Below, in pieces: positions 23,387-31,055 of a stretch of 64,000 nucleotides of DNA. Made by a program: the position numbers and the translations under genes. Under the pieces are notes generated by a model that had not been told where the DNA came from, did no database searches, and was given only the letters and a program-made list of their open reading frames with translations. Source of the stretch: Verrucomicrobiota bacterium (lineage in GTDB: Bacteria; Verrucomicrobiota; Verrucomicrobiia; Opitutales; Opitutaceae); assembly GCA_016871755.1 (NCBI GenBank), contig VHCJ01000005.1:62001-126000 (forward strand), read 5' to 3'. How positions within the stretch are numbered: position 1 is the first letter of the stretch; each line of letters begins with the position of its first letter.

Positions 23387-23525
23387 CGGTCCGCCGACCG
23401 CCCCTGGGGTCGGCACCGCGGCGATAGGCACGCCGGCGGCGGTCGCGCCGGGATCGCCGGGTGTTTCGCTCACCGAGCCCGGTTCGCCGCGCGCGGGAGT
23501 CGCCGGGACGGCGCCGGGATCGTTC

Positions 23526-24362
23526 TCAGCCGTCGGCACGGCTCGACCGGCTGAGGGAGGCCCGCGCTCCGCGCCCCCGCGGATAATCCACTCGGACGAG
23601 GAACAGGCCCTGCGGCGGCGCCGTTTCCACCGCCGGCGTCCGCCGCGCGGCGGCGAGGAATCGCCCCAGATCCTCCGGCGTCAGTTTGCCATAGCCCACC
23701 GCCACCAGCGCGCCGACGAGACTCCGCACCATCTTGTAAAGGAATCCGTCCGCCTCGGCGACAATCGTGACTCCCCGGCCCCGGCGCACAATGTCGAGGC
23801 GCCGCAGGCTGCGCACGGTGTCCTCGCGCTCCTCCCCCGTAAACGCCGAGAACGCCGCGAAGTCGTGACGCCCGCGGAGAATCTTCGCCGCCCGGCGCAT
23901 CGCCGCGAGGTCCGGCTGGGTCGGTCGATCCAAGGCCCAGACGAAGGGTCGAATGAAGGGATCCGGATGTCCCAGAAACAAGCGGTACTCATACCGCTTC
24001 CCGATCGCGGTGAAGCGGGCGTGAAAGTCGCCGGAGACCAACCGGATCGATTTGATCAGGAGGGTCGGCGGCAAGCCGACGCGGAGGGCCGCAAGGAGGC
24101 GATCCGCGCCGTGCCGCCACGCGAGGTCGAAGTGAAACACTTGGCCGCGGGCATGCACGCCCGCATCGGTGCGTCCGCTCGCGTGGATCCGCACCGGTGC
24201 TTTGGCAATCGCGGCGAGACGGCGCTCAATCACATCCTGAATCCCCACCCCGCCCGGCTGGCTCTGCCAGCCCGCAAACGCCGTCCCATCATACGCACAC
24301 ACCACCTTCCAGCGGGTCACGGATGCGGGCGGCACGGAGGGAGTCGGAGCAGCGCGTTGCAC
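23526..24362 (-). CDS. truA: tRNA pseudouridine(38-40) synthase
   Basis: Modifies uridines 38-40 in the anticodon arm of tRNAs. It has 278 residues from a GTG start. A GTG 14 codons later (VTRWKVVCAYDG) would give the more usual 264 residues and is a good alternative. The catalytic Asp lies in GRTDAGVHARGQV. Other family blocks are YDGTAFAGWQSQPGG, FHARFTAIGKRYEYR and FLYKMVRSLVGAL. It sits between ruvX and comF in a tightly spaced minus-strand run. Confidence 0.95.
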   Translation of the reverse strand: MQRAAPTPSVPPASVTRWKVVCAYDGTAFAGWQSQPGGVGIQDVIERRLAAIAKAPVRIHASGRTDAGVHARGQVFHFDLAWRHGADRLLAALRVGLPPTLLIKSIRLVSGDFHARFTAIGKRYEYRLFLGHPDPFIRPFVWALDRPTQPDLAAMRRAAKILRGRHDFAAFSAFTGEEREDTVRSLRRLDIVRRGRGVTIVAEADGFLYKMVRSLVGALVAVGYGKLTPEDLGRFLAAARRTPAVETAPPQGLFLVRVDYPRGRGARASLSRSSRADG

Positions 24363-24427
24363 GTTCCCCGGGCTAGCGATTCGAAGGCCCGCGGTCGAGC
24401 GCCTTCCCGGGCCGGATCGCGACCGCT

Positions 24428-24859
24428 TCAGGGGTCGAGGGGCGTCGGCGGGGGAATCCGCTGATCGAGGAAGTCCTGCAGGATGAGGGTGGCCGCGCGC
24501 GAATCGACGATGCCGCTCGCCCGGAGATCGCGCCGGCGCTGCTTCGGGATGGTCGACTCCGCCTCCGCCGAGGTCAGGCGCTCGTCGACGAGGTGAACCG
24601 GGAGCCCGAAGCGGCGGCTGAGCAACTCGGCGAAGCGTTCCGCCTCCTTCGCCTTGGGGCCGACCGTGTCATCCATGTTCAGCGGCCAGCCGACCACCAG
24701 CTCGGTGATGCGCCTTTGCGCGATGAGGGTCCCGAGTGACGCAATCACCGTCGCTTCGTCGGACTCATGCAGGGCGGGAAGCGGGGTCGCGACTCCGAGT
24801 TCGTCGCCAAAGCTGAGGCCAATCCGCTTCGTCCCATGATCGATGCCGAGGCAACGCAT
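24428..24859 (-). CDS. ruvX: YqgF/RuvX family Holliday-junction-resolvase-like protein
   Basis: 143 residues with an RNase-H-like fold. It starts MRCLGIDHGTKRIGLSFGD. Family blocks WPLNMDDTVGPKAKEAERFAE and VDERLTSAEAE are clear, with acidic active-site residues in GIDHG, VDERL and a late VDSRAA segment. In E. coli the homologue is needed for 16S rRNA 5' end processing. A role in recombination has also been proposed. A longer frame upstream lacks family similarity, so the ATG used is preferred. It lies 28 nt after the manC-type gene. Confidence 0.92.
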   Translation of the reverse strand: MRCLGIDHGTKRIGLSFGDELGVATPLPALHESDEATVIASLGTLIAQRRITELVVGWPLNMDDTVGPKAKEAERFAELLSRRFGLPVHLVDERLTSAEAESTIPKQRRRDLRASGIVDSRAATLILQDFLDQRIPPPTPLDP

Positions 24860-24887
24860 GCGTCCGTTCCTTCGCGTCGAGGCCTCG

Positions 24888-25982
24888 TCAGAGCCAACGG
24901 CGGCCGGCGGGCAGGCGCTCAACGTGCGCCACCACACTCCGCACGTCCTCGGCCCGACCGCGAGGCATGACAAGCGTTGCGTCAGGCGTCTGCACGACCA
25001 CGCAATCGCTCATCCCGAGCAGGGCCACGACGTGGCCAGGCGGGGAAACGATCACGTTGCCCGCCCCGTCGATCACCACGCCGTCACCGGACACCCGGTT
25101 CCCGGCCGGATCGGCGGGCAGATGCCGCCCCATCGCCGCCCACGAACCGGCATCATCCCAATCAAAGGTGGCGGGAAGAACCACGCCGTTGGTGGCTTTC
25201 TCGAGCAGGGCATGGTCGATTGAGATACGCTCCACGCGGCGGTAGGCGGCGCGCAAGGCCGCCTTCACGCCTCGCTCCGTCCCCGCCGCCAAGGCGGCGC
25301 GCACTGGCACGAACGCCGCCCGGAGTTCCGGCGCGTGCGTGTGCAGCGCGGCGTCCAGATGATCCACGCGCCAGACGAACATGCCTGCATTCCAGAGATA
25401 ATCGCCAGCGGCGACATAGCGGCGCGCCACCGCGAGGGGCGGCTTCTCCACAAAGCGATCGATGCGGAAGAAGCGGCGGCCGCCCGCGCGGACGGAGCGG
25501 TCACGACGCCGGATGTAGCCAAAGCCCGTGACCGGACTCGTCGGCCGGATTCCGAGCGTGACGAGAACGTCCTTGGCCGCCGCCACGGCGAACGCCGCCT
25601 CGAGATCCCGCCGGTACGCCGACACGTCGTTCACGACATGATCCGCCGGCAGCACCGCGAAGGTGCCCTGCGGGTCCCGCGCCGCGACCAAGGCACCGGC
25701 GAGCGCCACCGCTGGCCCCGTGTTGCGGGCCGCCGGTTCCACCACGATGTTCTGCGCCGGGAGGCCCGGACAGGCCGCCCGGAGCGCCCGCTCCTGCTCG
25801 GCACCCGTGATGATCAATGTATTCGCCGGCGGTACCACCCGCGCCACCCGGCGCAGCGTCTGCGCAAGCAAGGTGCCGGAGCCCACCACATCCAGAAGAT
25901 GCTTCGGACGCGCCCGGCGGCTCAGGGGCCAGAAGCGCTCCCCACGCCCTCCCGCGATGATGACCACGAACGACTGCGGCAT
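24888..25982 (-). CDS. manC: mannose-1-phosphate guanylyltransferase
   Basis: Nucleotidyltransferase making GDP-mannose for glycans. It has 364 residues. The N-terminal GTP-binding signature reads AGGRGERFWPLSRRARPKH, and PADHVV, RFVEKP and NAGMFVW follow as in ManC-type enzymes. It lacks the C-terminal phosphomannose isomerase domain of long ManC proteins. It is the first gene of the minus-strand run reading through ruvX, truA, comF, accD and folC, and it diverges from the MoeB-rhodanese gene across an 89-nt gap. Confidence 0.9.
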   Translation of the reverse strand: MPQSFVVIIAGGRGERFWPLSRRARPKHLLDVVGSGTLLAQTLRRVARVVPPANTLIITGAEQERALRAACPGLPAQNIVVEPAARNTGPAVALAGALVAARDPQGTFAVLPADHVVNDVSAYRRDLEAAFAVAAAKDVLVTLGIRPTSPVTGFGYIRRRDRSVRAGGRRFFRIDRFVEKPPLAVARRYVAAGDYLWNAGMFVWRVDHLDAALHTHAPELRAAFVPVRAALAAGTERGVKAALRAAYRRVERISIDHALLEKATNGVVLPATFDWDDAGSWAAMGRHLPADPAGNRVSGDGVVIDGAGNVIVSPPGHVVALLGMSDCVVVQTPDATLVMPRGRAEDVRSVVAHVERLPAGRRWL

Positions 25983-26071
25983 GGCCCAACATCAACCGGC
26001 GGCGCAGACGCGCGCAATTTCCATTTGCACCCCCTTCCCAACCTGACCTTTTGGGACGAACGCCCAGTTTC

Positions 26072-27259
26072 ATGGCTCCGCTCTCACCCGCCGAACTCAG
26101 CCGCTACAGCCGGCAACTCCTCCTCCCGGAAATCGGCCCGGCGGGCCAGCAGCGGCTCAAGGAGTCCAAGGTGCTCGTGGTCGGCGCCGGCGGTCTCGGC
26201 AGTCCGACCGCACTCTACCTCGCCGCCGCCGGGGTCGGCACCCTCGGGATCGCCGACTTCGACCGCGTCGCCACCCACAACCTCCACCGACAGCTCCTCC
26301 ACACCGATGCGCGGGTCGGCGAGTCCAAGGTGACCTCCGCCCTCGCCCGCCTGCGCGAGGTCAATCCCGCCGTGAACCTCCTGGCCCACGAAGGGGGAGT
26401 GAACCCGGCGAATGCGATCGGGCTGTTCAGTCAGTACGACGTGATCGTCGATGCGACCGACTCGTTCCCCGCCCGCTACCTGAACAACGATGCCGCGGTG
26501 CGGACGCGGCGTCCGCTCGTCCACGGGAGCGTGTTCCAGTTTGAAGGCTCGGTCGCCGTCTTCGCGCCCCACCTGGGCGGCCCCTGCTATCGGTGCCTGT
26601 TTCCGCGCCCCCCCGCGGCGGGCGCGGTGCCGGGCTGTGGCGAAGCGGGGGTCTTGGGAGCCACGTGCGGAGTCATCGGCAGCCTCCAGGCCCTCGAAGC
26701 CCTGAAACTGATCGTCGGCTTCGGCGAGTCGCTGCTCGGCCGTTACCTGACCTTTGATGCGAGTACGGCCCGCACCCGCTGCGTCCGGCTGACCCGCGAC
26801 CCCGCGTGCCCCGAGTGCAACCGCGTCCACCCACGCGCGCTGGAGTCGCCGGATTACGCCGACGCCTGCAGACTCGGCTCCGAACGCGCGACTGCGCCCT
26901 CCGCCTTTCCCATAACCCTCCCCTCCGATCCCTCTCCTCCTCTGGAAATCGCAGTCCACGACGCCGCGCGTCTGGTCCGCGAGCACGGTTCCTCCGTCTG
27001 CCTGATCGACGTCCGCGAACCCCACGAAGCGGAGATTTGCCGCCTCGCCGGGGCGCGACTGATCCCGATGCAGCAGATTCCCGCCCACGTGGATTCGCTG
27101 CCGAGAGATCAATTGCTCCTCATCCACTGCCATCACGGCGGTCGCAGCCTCCGCGTCACGGAGTACCTGCGCGCACGGGGAATCGCCCGGGTGTGCAACG
27201 TTGCGGGCGGCATTCACGCGTGGGCCGAGAGCATCGACCCCACCCTCGCCCGCTACTGA
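26072..27259 (+). CDS. moeB: MoeB/ThiF-type adenylyltransferase fused to rhodanese
   Basis: 395 residues, organised like MOCS3/Uba4. The E1-like domain (about 1-250) has the ATP motif VLVVGAGGLGSPTALYLAAAGVG, the ligand Arg segment NLHRQLLH and a CYRC...CPEC zinc site. A linker leads to a rhodanese domain (about 290-395) with the persulfide-carrying Cys in IHCHHGGRS. Such proteins adenylate and thiolate small sulfur-carrier proteins (MoaD, ThiS) for molybdopterin or thiamine synthesis. No MoaD/ThiS partner is encoded in this window, so the pathway remains open. The ATG at 26072 is preferred over a TTG 21 nt upstream. Confidence 0.92.
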   Translation: MAPLSPAELSRYSRQLLLPEIGPAGQQRLKESKVLVVGAGGLGSPTALYLAAAGVGTLGIADFDRVATHNLHRQLLHTDARVGESKVTSALARLREVNPAVNLLAHEGGVNPANAIGLFSQYDVIVDATDSFPARYLNNDAAVRTRRPLVHGSVFQFEGSVAVFAPHLGGPCYRCLFPRPPAAGAVPGCGEAGVLGATCGVIGSLQALEALKLIVGFGESLLGRYLTFDASTARTRCVRLTRDPACPECNRVHPRALESPDYADACRLGSERATAPSAFPITLPSDPSPPLEIAVHDAARLVREHGSSVCLIDVREPHEAEICRLAGARLIPMQQIPAHVDSLPRDQLLLIHCHHGGRSLRVTEYLRARGIARVCNVAGGIHAWAESIDPTLARY

Positions 27260-27411
27260 CGCCCCCCACCAAGCAGCGCGGCCGGCTCGGCATGCACCGC
27301 GCCGACCGGATGACGGAGTGACGCCTGCGGACAGCCGCAAGCGATGAATCCTTGGGCGGCGCGGGAGGAGACTCGCCCCGCGTCACCGGACGAACGAAGG
27401 GATGAACCCGC

Positions 27412-27792
27412 CTAGCTGGCCGCTTTTGCCCGCGGCCGGACGAGACCGAACTTCTTCTTGATGTTCTGCACCGTCGGGAGGGAAATCTGCAATTCCTTGG
27501 CGATCGCGGAGCCGGTTTTCTTCTCCTGCACCAATTTCTTCACGGCGTTCCGAATCTCCTCGGTGATTTTCGCCCGGCGGCGACGACCCGTACGTTTGGC
27601 GGCGTCGGCCCGCTTCGGAGCACCGCGATGGGCCTTCCGCAGCGCGCTCATGAACTCCGCGAGCGAACCGTACCCGAAGTCGGCCGGCAGCCGACGCAGC
27701 GCGGCGGAGCGCTCCGCCGACAGCTCCTTCTCGCGCGCGACCAGCTCGGCCTTGCGCTTTTCCAGATCCCTTAATTTATCACTGATGCCCAT
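27412..27792 (-). CDS. small basic coiled-coil / helix-turn-helix protein
   Basis: 126 residues. Residues about 5-30 are charged and heptad-like (LRDLEKRKAELVAREKEL), suggesting a coiled coil. A basic linker TGRRRRAKITEE follows, and then a helix-turn-helix of the resolvase/transposase type (KTGSAIAKELQISLPTVQN). It is probably a DNA-binding regulator or nucleoid-associated protein. I cannot assign a target. The start codon is immediately preceded by a perfect TATAAT box and overlapped by an inverted repeat, in an AT-rich patch unlike the surroundings, suggesting autoregulation and a leaderless transcript. Confidence 0.75.
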   Translation of the reverse strand: MGISDKLRDLEKRKAELVAREKELSAERSAALRRLPADFGYGSLAEFMSALRKAHRGAPKRADAAKRTGRRRRAKITEEIRNAVKKLVQEKKTGSAIAKELQISLPTVQNIKKKFGLVRPRAKAAS

Positions 27793-27877
27793 AATGCTTA
27801 TTATAAAACCCGAGCATTAGTCGGATCGCAAGGTACTTTTCCGGGGCGGTTCGGACTATAAAGAATCGCTTATAAGC
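27793..27877 (-). promoter_or_regulatory. AT-rich promoter/operator region of the small HTH gene
   Basis: On the minus strand TATAAT ends 7 nt before the ATG of the HTH gene. The inverted repeat TAATGCT (27792-27798) / AGCATTA (27813-27819) overlaps the start codon. A perfect 10-bp palindrome GCTTATAAGC lies at 27868-27877, sharing GCTTAT with the repeat near the start. A TTGCGA lies 20 bp upstream of the TATAAT, which is wide for a -35 box. Confidence 0.5.
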
Positions 27878-28000
27878 ACCTCGGTTGGTGCAGCGGCGGG
27901 CTCGGCGGAGCCGGGCTCCGTTTCGCGAAGCGGGGCGCGCTCGCCTTGCGGTCACTGCAGCGCGACCGCCCGGAGCCGGACGGTTCGCCGGGAGCGCGGA

Positions 28001-28020
28001 GCGGCACGGCGCCGTGCCGC
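28001..28020. repeat. 20-bp perfect palindrome downstream of the SDR gene
   Basis: GCGGCACGGC immediately followed by its exact reverse complement, 6 nt beyond the end of the minus-strand SDR gene. Position suggests a transcription terminator, but there is no T-run and no loop, so cruciform/protein-binding roles are possible. Smaller hairpins follow toward 27890. Confidence 0.5.
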
Positions 28021-28026
28021 GCACTG

Positions 28027-28815
28027 CTAGATCGACATTGCGTGGTAGCCGCCGTCCACGACGATCTCCGCTCCCGTGATGAAGGCGCCGGCGTTCGCGC
28101 TGGCGAGCAGCAGCGTGGCGCCGATCAACTCACGGGCCTCGCCAAAACGCTTCATCGGCGTGTGGCCGAGAATGCTGGCGACGCGGTCGGGCGAGAGAAT
28201 CTTTCGATTCTGCTCGGCGGGAAAGAAGCCGGGGACAAGCGTGTTCACCCGGACGGACTTCGGCGCCCACTCCCGGGCGAGGTTCTTCGACAAGTTGTGC
28301 ACCGCGGCCTTGGTCGCCGAATAGGTGAAGACGCGCGACAGCGGCACGAGACCGGACATCGAGCCGAGATTGATGATCGAGCCCCCCTGGCCCTGCTCCA
28401 CCAGATGGCGCCCGAAGATCTGGCAGCCGAGGAAGACGCTGCGGACGTTGACGGCGATGATCCGGTCGAATTCGTCGTCGGAAATATCCAGAAACGGTGT
28501 GGCCGAATTCGTTCCGGCCCCGTTGACGACGATATCCACCCGACCGGAGCGAGCGAGCACGTCCGCGAGCAGGCACTGGAGTTCCGGTCGACTGCTGGCC
28601 TCCGCCGCTGCAAAATAGCCGCGCCCGCCCGCCTGGGCAATCGCGTCGAGCCGGGCCTTCGCCTTGTCCGGGTTGCGCCCCACCAGCACCACCTCCGCCC
28701 CCGCCGCCGCCAGGCCGCCGGCCATCGCGCCGCACAGCTCACCCGTGCCGCCGATGACGACCGCGACCTTGCCCTCCAGGCTGAAGAGCGAGTGTAGATA
28801 CGAGGATGTGCTCAT
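28027..28815 (-). CDS. short-chain dehydrogenase/reductase (sugar-acid type)
   Basis: 262 residues. The cofactor loop [15 protein letters not shown] lies near residue 22, NGAG near 98, and the catalytic Tyr/Lys in [15 protein letters not shown]. The stretch [14 protein letters not shown] and the ending [14 protein letters not shown] resemble NAD(P)-dependent sugar-acid reductases such as fructuronate or gluconate dehydrogenases of this superfamily. Substrate is inference. The ATG beginning [16 protein letters not shown] is chosen because the long open frame upstream has no SDR sequence. It diverges from the HTH-metallo-hydrolase/beta-hydroxyacid dehydrogenase pair across 81 nt containing an inverted repeat. 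Confidence 0.85.
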   Translation of the reverse strand: MSTSSYLHSLFSLEGKVAVVIGGTGELCGAMAGGLAAAGAEVVLVGRNPDKAKARLDAIAQAGGRGYFAAAEASSRPELQCLLADVLARSGRVDIVVNGAGTNSATPFLDISDDEFDRIIAVNVRSVFLGCQIFGRHLVEQGQGGSIINLGSMSGLVPLSRVFTYSATKAAVHNLSKNLAREWAPKSVRVNTLVPGFFPAEQNRKILSPDRVASILGHTPMKRFGEARELIGATLLLASANAGAFITGAEIVVDGGYHAMSI

Positions 28816-28854
28816 CCCGAAGACCTGCCCGCCGGGATGCGCCGGGGCAACACT

Positions 28855-28876
28855 AGGCTTGCTTAAAGTTAAGCCT
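28855..28876. promoter_or_regulatory. inverted repeat in divergent intergenic region
   Basis: AGGCTT (28855-28860) / AAGCCT (28871-28876) with a 10-nt AT-rich spacer, between the divergent SDR and HTH-metallo-hydrolase genes. It could be the operator for both directions. The HTH domain of the adjacent protein is an obvious candidate binder, by inference only. Confidence 0.35.
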
Positions 28877-28896
28877 CTCATTGCGTAACTCTCCTC

Positions 28897-29778
28897 ATGG
28901 GCAAGATTGCGATCGAAGACAGCTTCGCCGACATCATCAACAAGTCGCAGCGCGGCCTGCACCTGTCCGACGCAGACCTCGCCACGCGTGCCGGCGTCTC
29001 GGCCGAGGACCTCGCCGCCGTCAAGGCGGGCAAGGTGAACATCGCCGTCATCCGCCGCGTCGCCCGTCACCTCCGGCTCGCTCCCAACCCCTTGGAGGAC
29101 CTCGCGCGCAACGCATGGTACCCCAAGCAACCCAACTTCCCCCGCGGGTTCGCGATGTTCAACACGGACTGCGGCGACATGCGAGTGAACAACTACCTCG
29201 TCTGGGATTCGAAGACCCGCGTCGCCGCCGTCTTCGACACCGGCGCGTCCTGCGACGAACTGCTGCACTTCATCCGGGCCGAGAAGCTCAAGGTCCACTA
29301 CGTCTTCATCACCCACGCGCACGACGACCATATCGCGGCCCTCGAGCCGCTCGTTGCGGCGACCGGGGCCGAGGTCTGGACCCACCCCCGCGAGCCCCTG
29401 CCTCGCCCTGGCTTCCGCCCGTTCGCCGAGGGGGCCTACTTCCACATTGGGGAAATCGCGATCAAGACGATCGAGACCAGCGGCCACTCCCCGGGAATGA
29501 CCACGTTCTACGTCACCGGCCTGAGCTGGCCCCTCGCCATCGTGGGCGACAGCCTGTTTGCCGGCTCGATGGGCGGCAGCGCCACGGCGTTCGGACAGCA
29601 GTACCAGAATACCTCGAGCAAGATCCTGACGCTGCCGAAGGACACGGTGCTCGCGCCGGGCCATGGCCCGCTCACCACGGTGAGCCAGGAGAAGCGCCAC
29701 AATCCTTTCTTCGCCCCGCGCAACGAGCGGGCAAGTCTCGAAGAAGTCCTCCAATCCAAATCCTCCCCCAATGCCTGA
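28897..29778 (+). CDS. HTH domain fused to metallo-beta-lactamase-fold hydrolase
   Basis: 293 residues. Residues about 5-70 look like an XRE-type helix-turn-helix ([25 protein letters not shown]). Residues about 80-285 form a glyoxalase-II-like metallo-hydrolase: the metal motif [28 protein letters not shown] and the late APGHG. The domain pairing is unusual, since metallo-hydrolases rarely carry a DNA-binding module. It may be an enzyme that senses its substrate and regulates the divergent genes, or the HTH-like part may serve protein contacts. Its stop overlaps the next gene by 8 nt, so they are coupled. No Shine-Dalgarno is seen. Confidence 0.85.
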   Translation: MGKIAIEDSFADIINKSQRGLHLSDADLATRAGVSAEDLAAVKAGKVNIAVIRRVARHLRLAPNPLEDLARNAWYPKQPNFPRGFAMFNTDCGDMRVNNYLVWDSKTRVAAVFDTGASCDELLHFIRAEKLKVHYVFITHAHDDHIAALEPLVAATGAEVWTHPREPLPRPGFRPFAEGAYFHIGEIAIKTIETSGHSPGMTTFYVTGLSWPLAIVGDSLFAGSMGGSATAFGQQYQNTSSKILTLPKDTVLAPGHGPLTTVSQEKRHNPFFAPRNERASLEEVLQSKSSPNA

Positions 29779-30655
29779 CAAAATCGCCTTCGTCGGAGTT
29801 GGCCGCATGGGCGCCAACATGGCCCGCCGCCTGCATGAGTGCGGCTTCCCCGTCACTGCCGTCTACGACGTCCACGCCCCTACCGCGCACGCGCTGGCCC
29901 AGGAGTTGGGATGCCGCGCCCCGGCGACGCTCGCGGAGGTCACCGCCGCCGCCGATGTCGTCATCACGGTCGTGACGGACGACGCCGCCCAACTGGCCGT
30001 CTTCGCCGAGTCCGGTGACTCGCTGCTGGTCGGCGCCAAGGGACGGACGTTCATCAACTGCGCGACGCTTTCACCCAAGACCCAGGTCGAGACTGCCCGG
30101 CGGGCCCGCGCCGCCGGTGCCGACGCCCTGGAGGGCTGCATGGCCTCCTCCATCCCCCAGGCCCGCGCCGGCACCCTGTACCTGATGTGCGGCGGCGATC
30201 GCGCCGACTATGATCGCGTCCTTCCCGTGCTGCAAAAGCTGTCCCACACTCCGCGCTACATCGGCGTCGCCGGTCAGGCCGCGCAGGTCAAGGCGCTGGT
30301 CAACATGGTGATGAACATCAACACGGCCGCCCTCGCCGAGGGGCTCGGGCTCGGGCAGGCGCTGGGCCTCGATCTCGATATGCTGCGCGAGGTGTTCGCC
30401 CAAACCGGCGCCAATTCGCAGGTCCTGAAAACCGACGGCGAGGATATGCAGAACCGTGCCCACGATTGTTACTTCTCCGGCGCGCACGCGGCCAAGGATT
30501 CCGGCATCGCCTGGACCATGGGCGTCGAGGCGGGGCTCAACCTTCCCCTCTCCGCCGCCACCAAGCTCCAGTTCGAGCGGATGGTCGCGCTCGGCATCGG
30601 TCAGCTCGACAAGAGCGGCGTGGCCGAGTTGACCTTCAAGGGCCGGCGCGCCTAG
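29771..30655 (+). CDS. beta-hydroxyacid dehydrogenase (tartronate-semialdehyde reductase-like)
   Basis: 294 residues of the 3-hydroxyisobutyrate/6-phosphogluconate dehydrogenase superfamily. The N-terminal NAD(P) motif is [31 protein letters not shown] corresponds to the substrate-binding signature, and the catalytic Lys lies in the [12 protein letters not shown] helix. Such enzymes reduce semialdehydes such as tartronate semialdehyde or oxidise the matching hydroxyacids. With the divergent SDR and the coupled metallo-hydrolase this suggests a small sugar-acid or glyoxylate-type pathway, an inference from context. The ATG lies inside the end of the upstream gene. Confidence 0.87.
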   Translation: MPDKIAFVGVGRMGANMARRLHECGFPVTAVYDVHAPTAHALAQELGCRAPATLAEVTAAADVVITVVTDDAAQLAVFAESGDSLLVGAKGRTFINCATLSPKTQVETARRARAAGADALEGCMASSIPQARAGTLYLMCGGDRADYDRVLPVLQKLSHTPRYIGVAGQAAQVKALVNMVMNINTAALAEGLGLGQALGLDLDMLREVFAQTGANSQVLKTDGEDMQNRAHDCYFSGAHAAKDSGIAWTMGVEAGLNLPLSAATKLQFERMVALGIGQLDKSGVAELTFKGRRA

Positions 30656-31055
30656 GCGCGTTCGGTGCTTGCCCGACCGCCCTCCCGGCCGGTCCGCCGT
30701 ATCCCCGACCGCGCGACGAACCGATCCGGTTCCGCGCCGAGGGGATGGAGCCGGGCGGGGACGTCGACCAAGCCGGTCTCGTCGTATCCCCGCCGCAGCA
30801 CGTGCCTTCGGCGGAGACCGGGCGGGTGAACCGTCGGGTGACCCTTCTCTCCCGCCCGCTGCCGCCGACTGCCCGCGCGGCCGCCTCCCCTCGAACAGGC
30901 GGTGAACATCGACCTCCTGCCTGCCGCGCGTCGCCCCCTCGCCGACATGTCGTCGATTCGTGGCCGAACCGCGGCCTCGGATGAATGCTTCGCATGCTGC
31001 GGCCGATCCAGAGCGATGGCACGCCCGGTGCTCCGTGAGCGACACCCAACCAGCC
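30656..31055 (+). other. 400-nt intergenic region upstream of the TonB-dependent receptor
   Basis: No convincing gene. It contains a long hairpin near its start (listed separately) and a second inverted pair CGGGCGGG (30819-30826) / CCCGCCCG (30851-30858) with a 24-nt loop that includes a GGGTGACCC palindrome. I see no clear promoter. A short GGAGACCGGGC stretch recalls the end of the cobalamin riboswitch, but the other conserved elements are missing. Confidence 0.5.
30701..30746. terminator. long three-part hairpin after the dehydrogenase gene
   Basis: Stem ATCCCC / GGGGAT outside, a 5-bp GC-only helix in the middle and GAACCG-ATC-CGGTTC at the tip: 17 base pairs in 46 nt with small internal loops. 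It lies 45 nt after the stop. There is no T-run, so termination is inferred from position and strength. It might also be a repeated extragenic element. Confidence 0.45.

Noticed and set aside
28816-29856. N-terminal extension of the SDR protein (open frame to 29856)
   Set aside because: The extension is antisense to the metallo-hydrolase gene and has no SDR sequence. The ATG at 28815 gives a normal-length enzyme.
30790-30850. Cobalamin riboswitch before the TonB-dependent receptor
   Set aside because: Only a GGAGACCGGGC stretch resembles the conserved end. The CGCAACTG-type core and GCCACTG element are absent on both strands of the gap.
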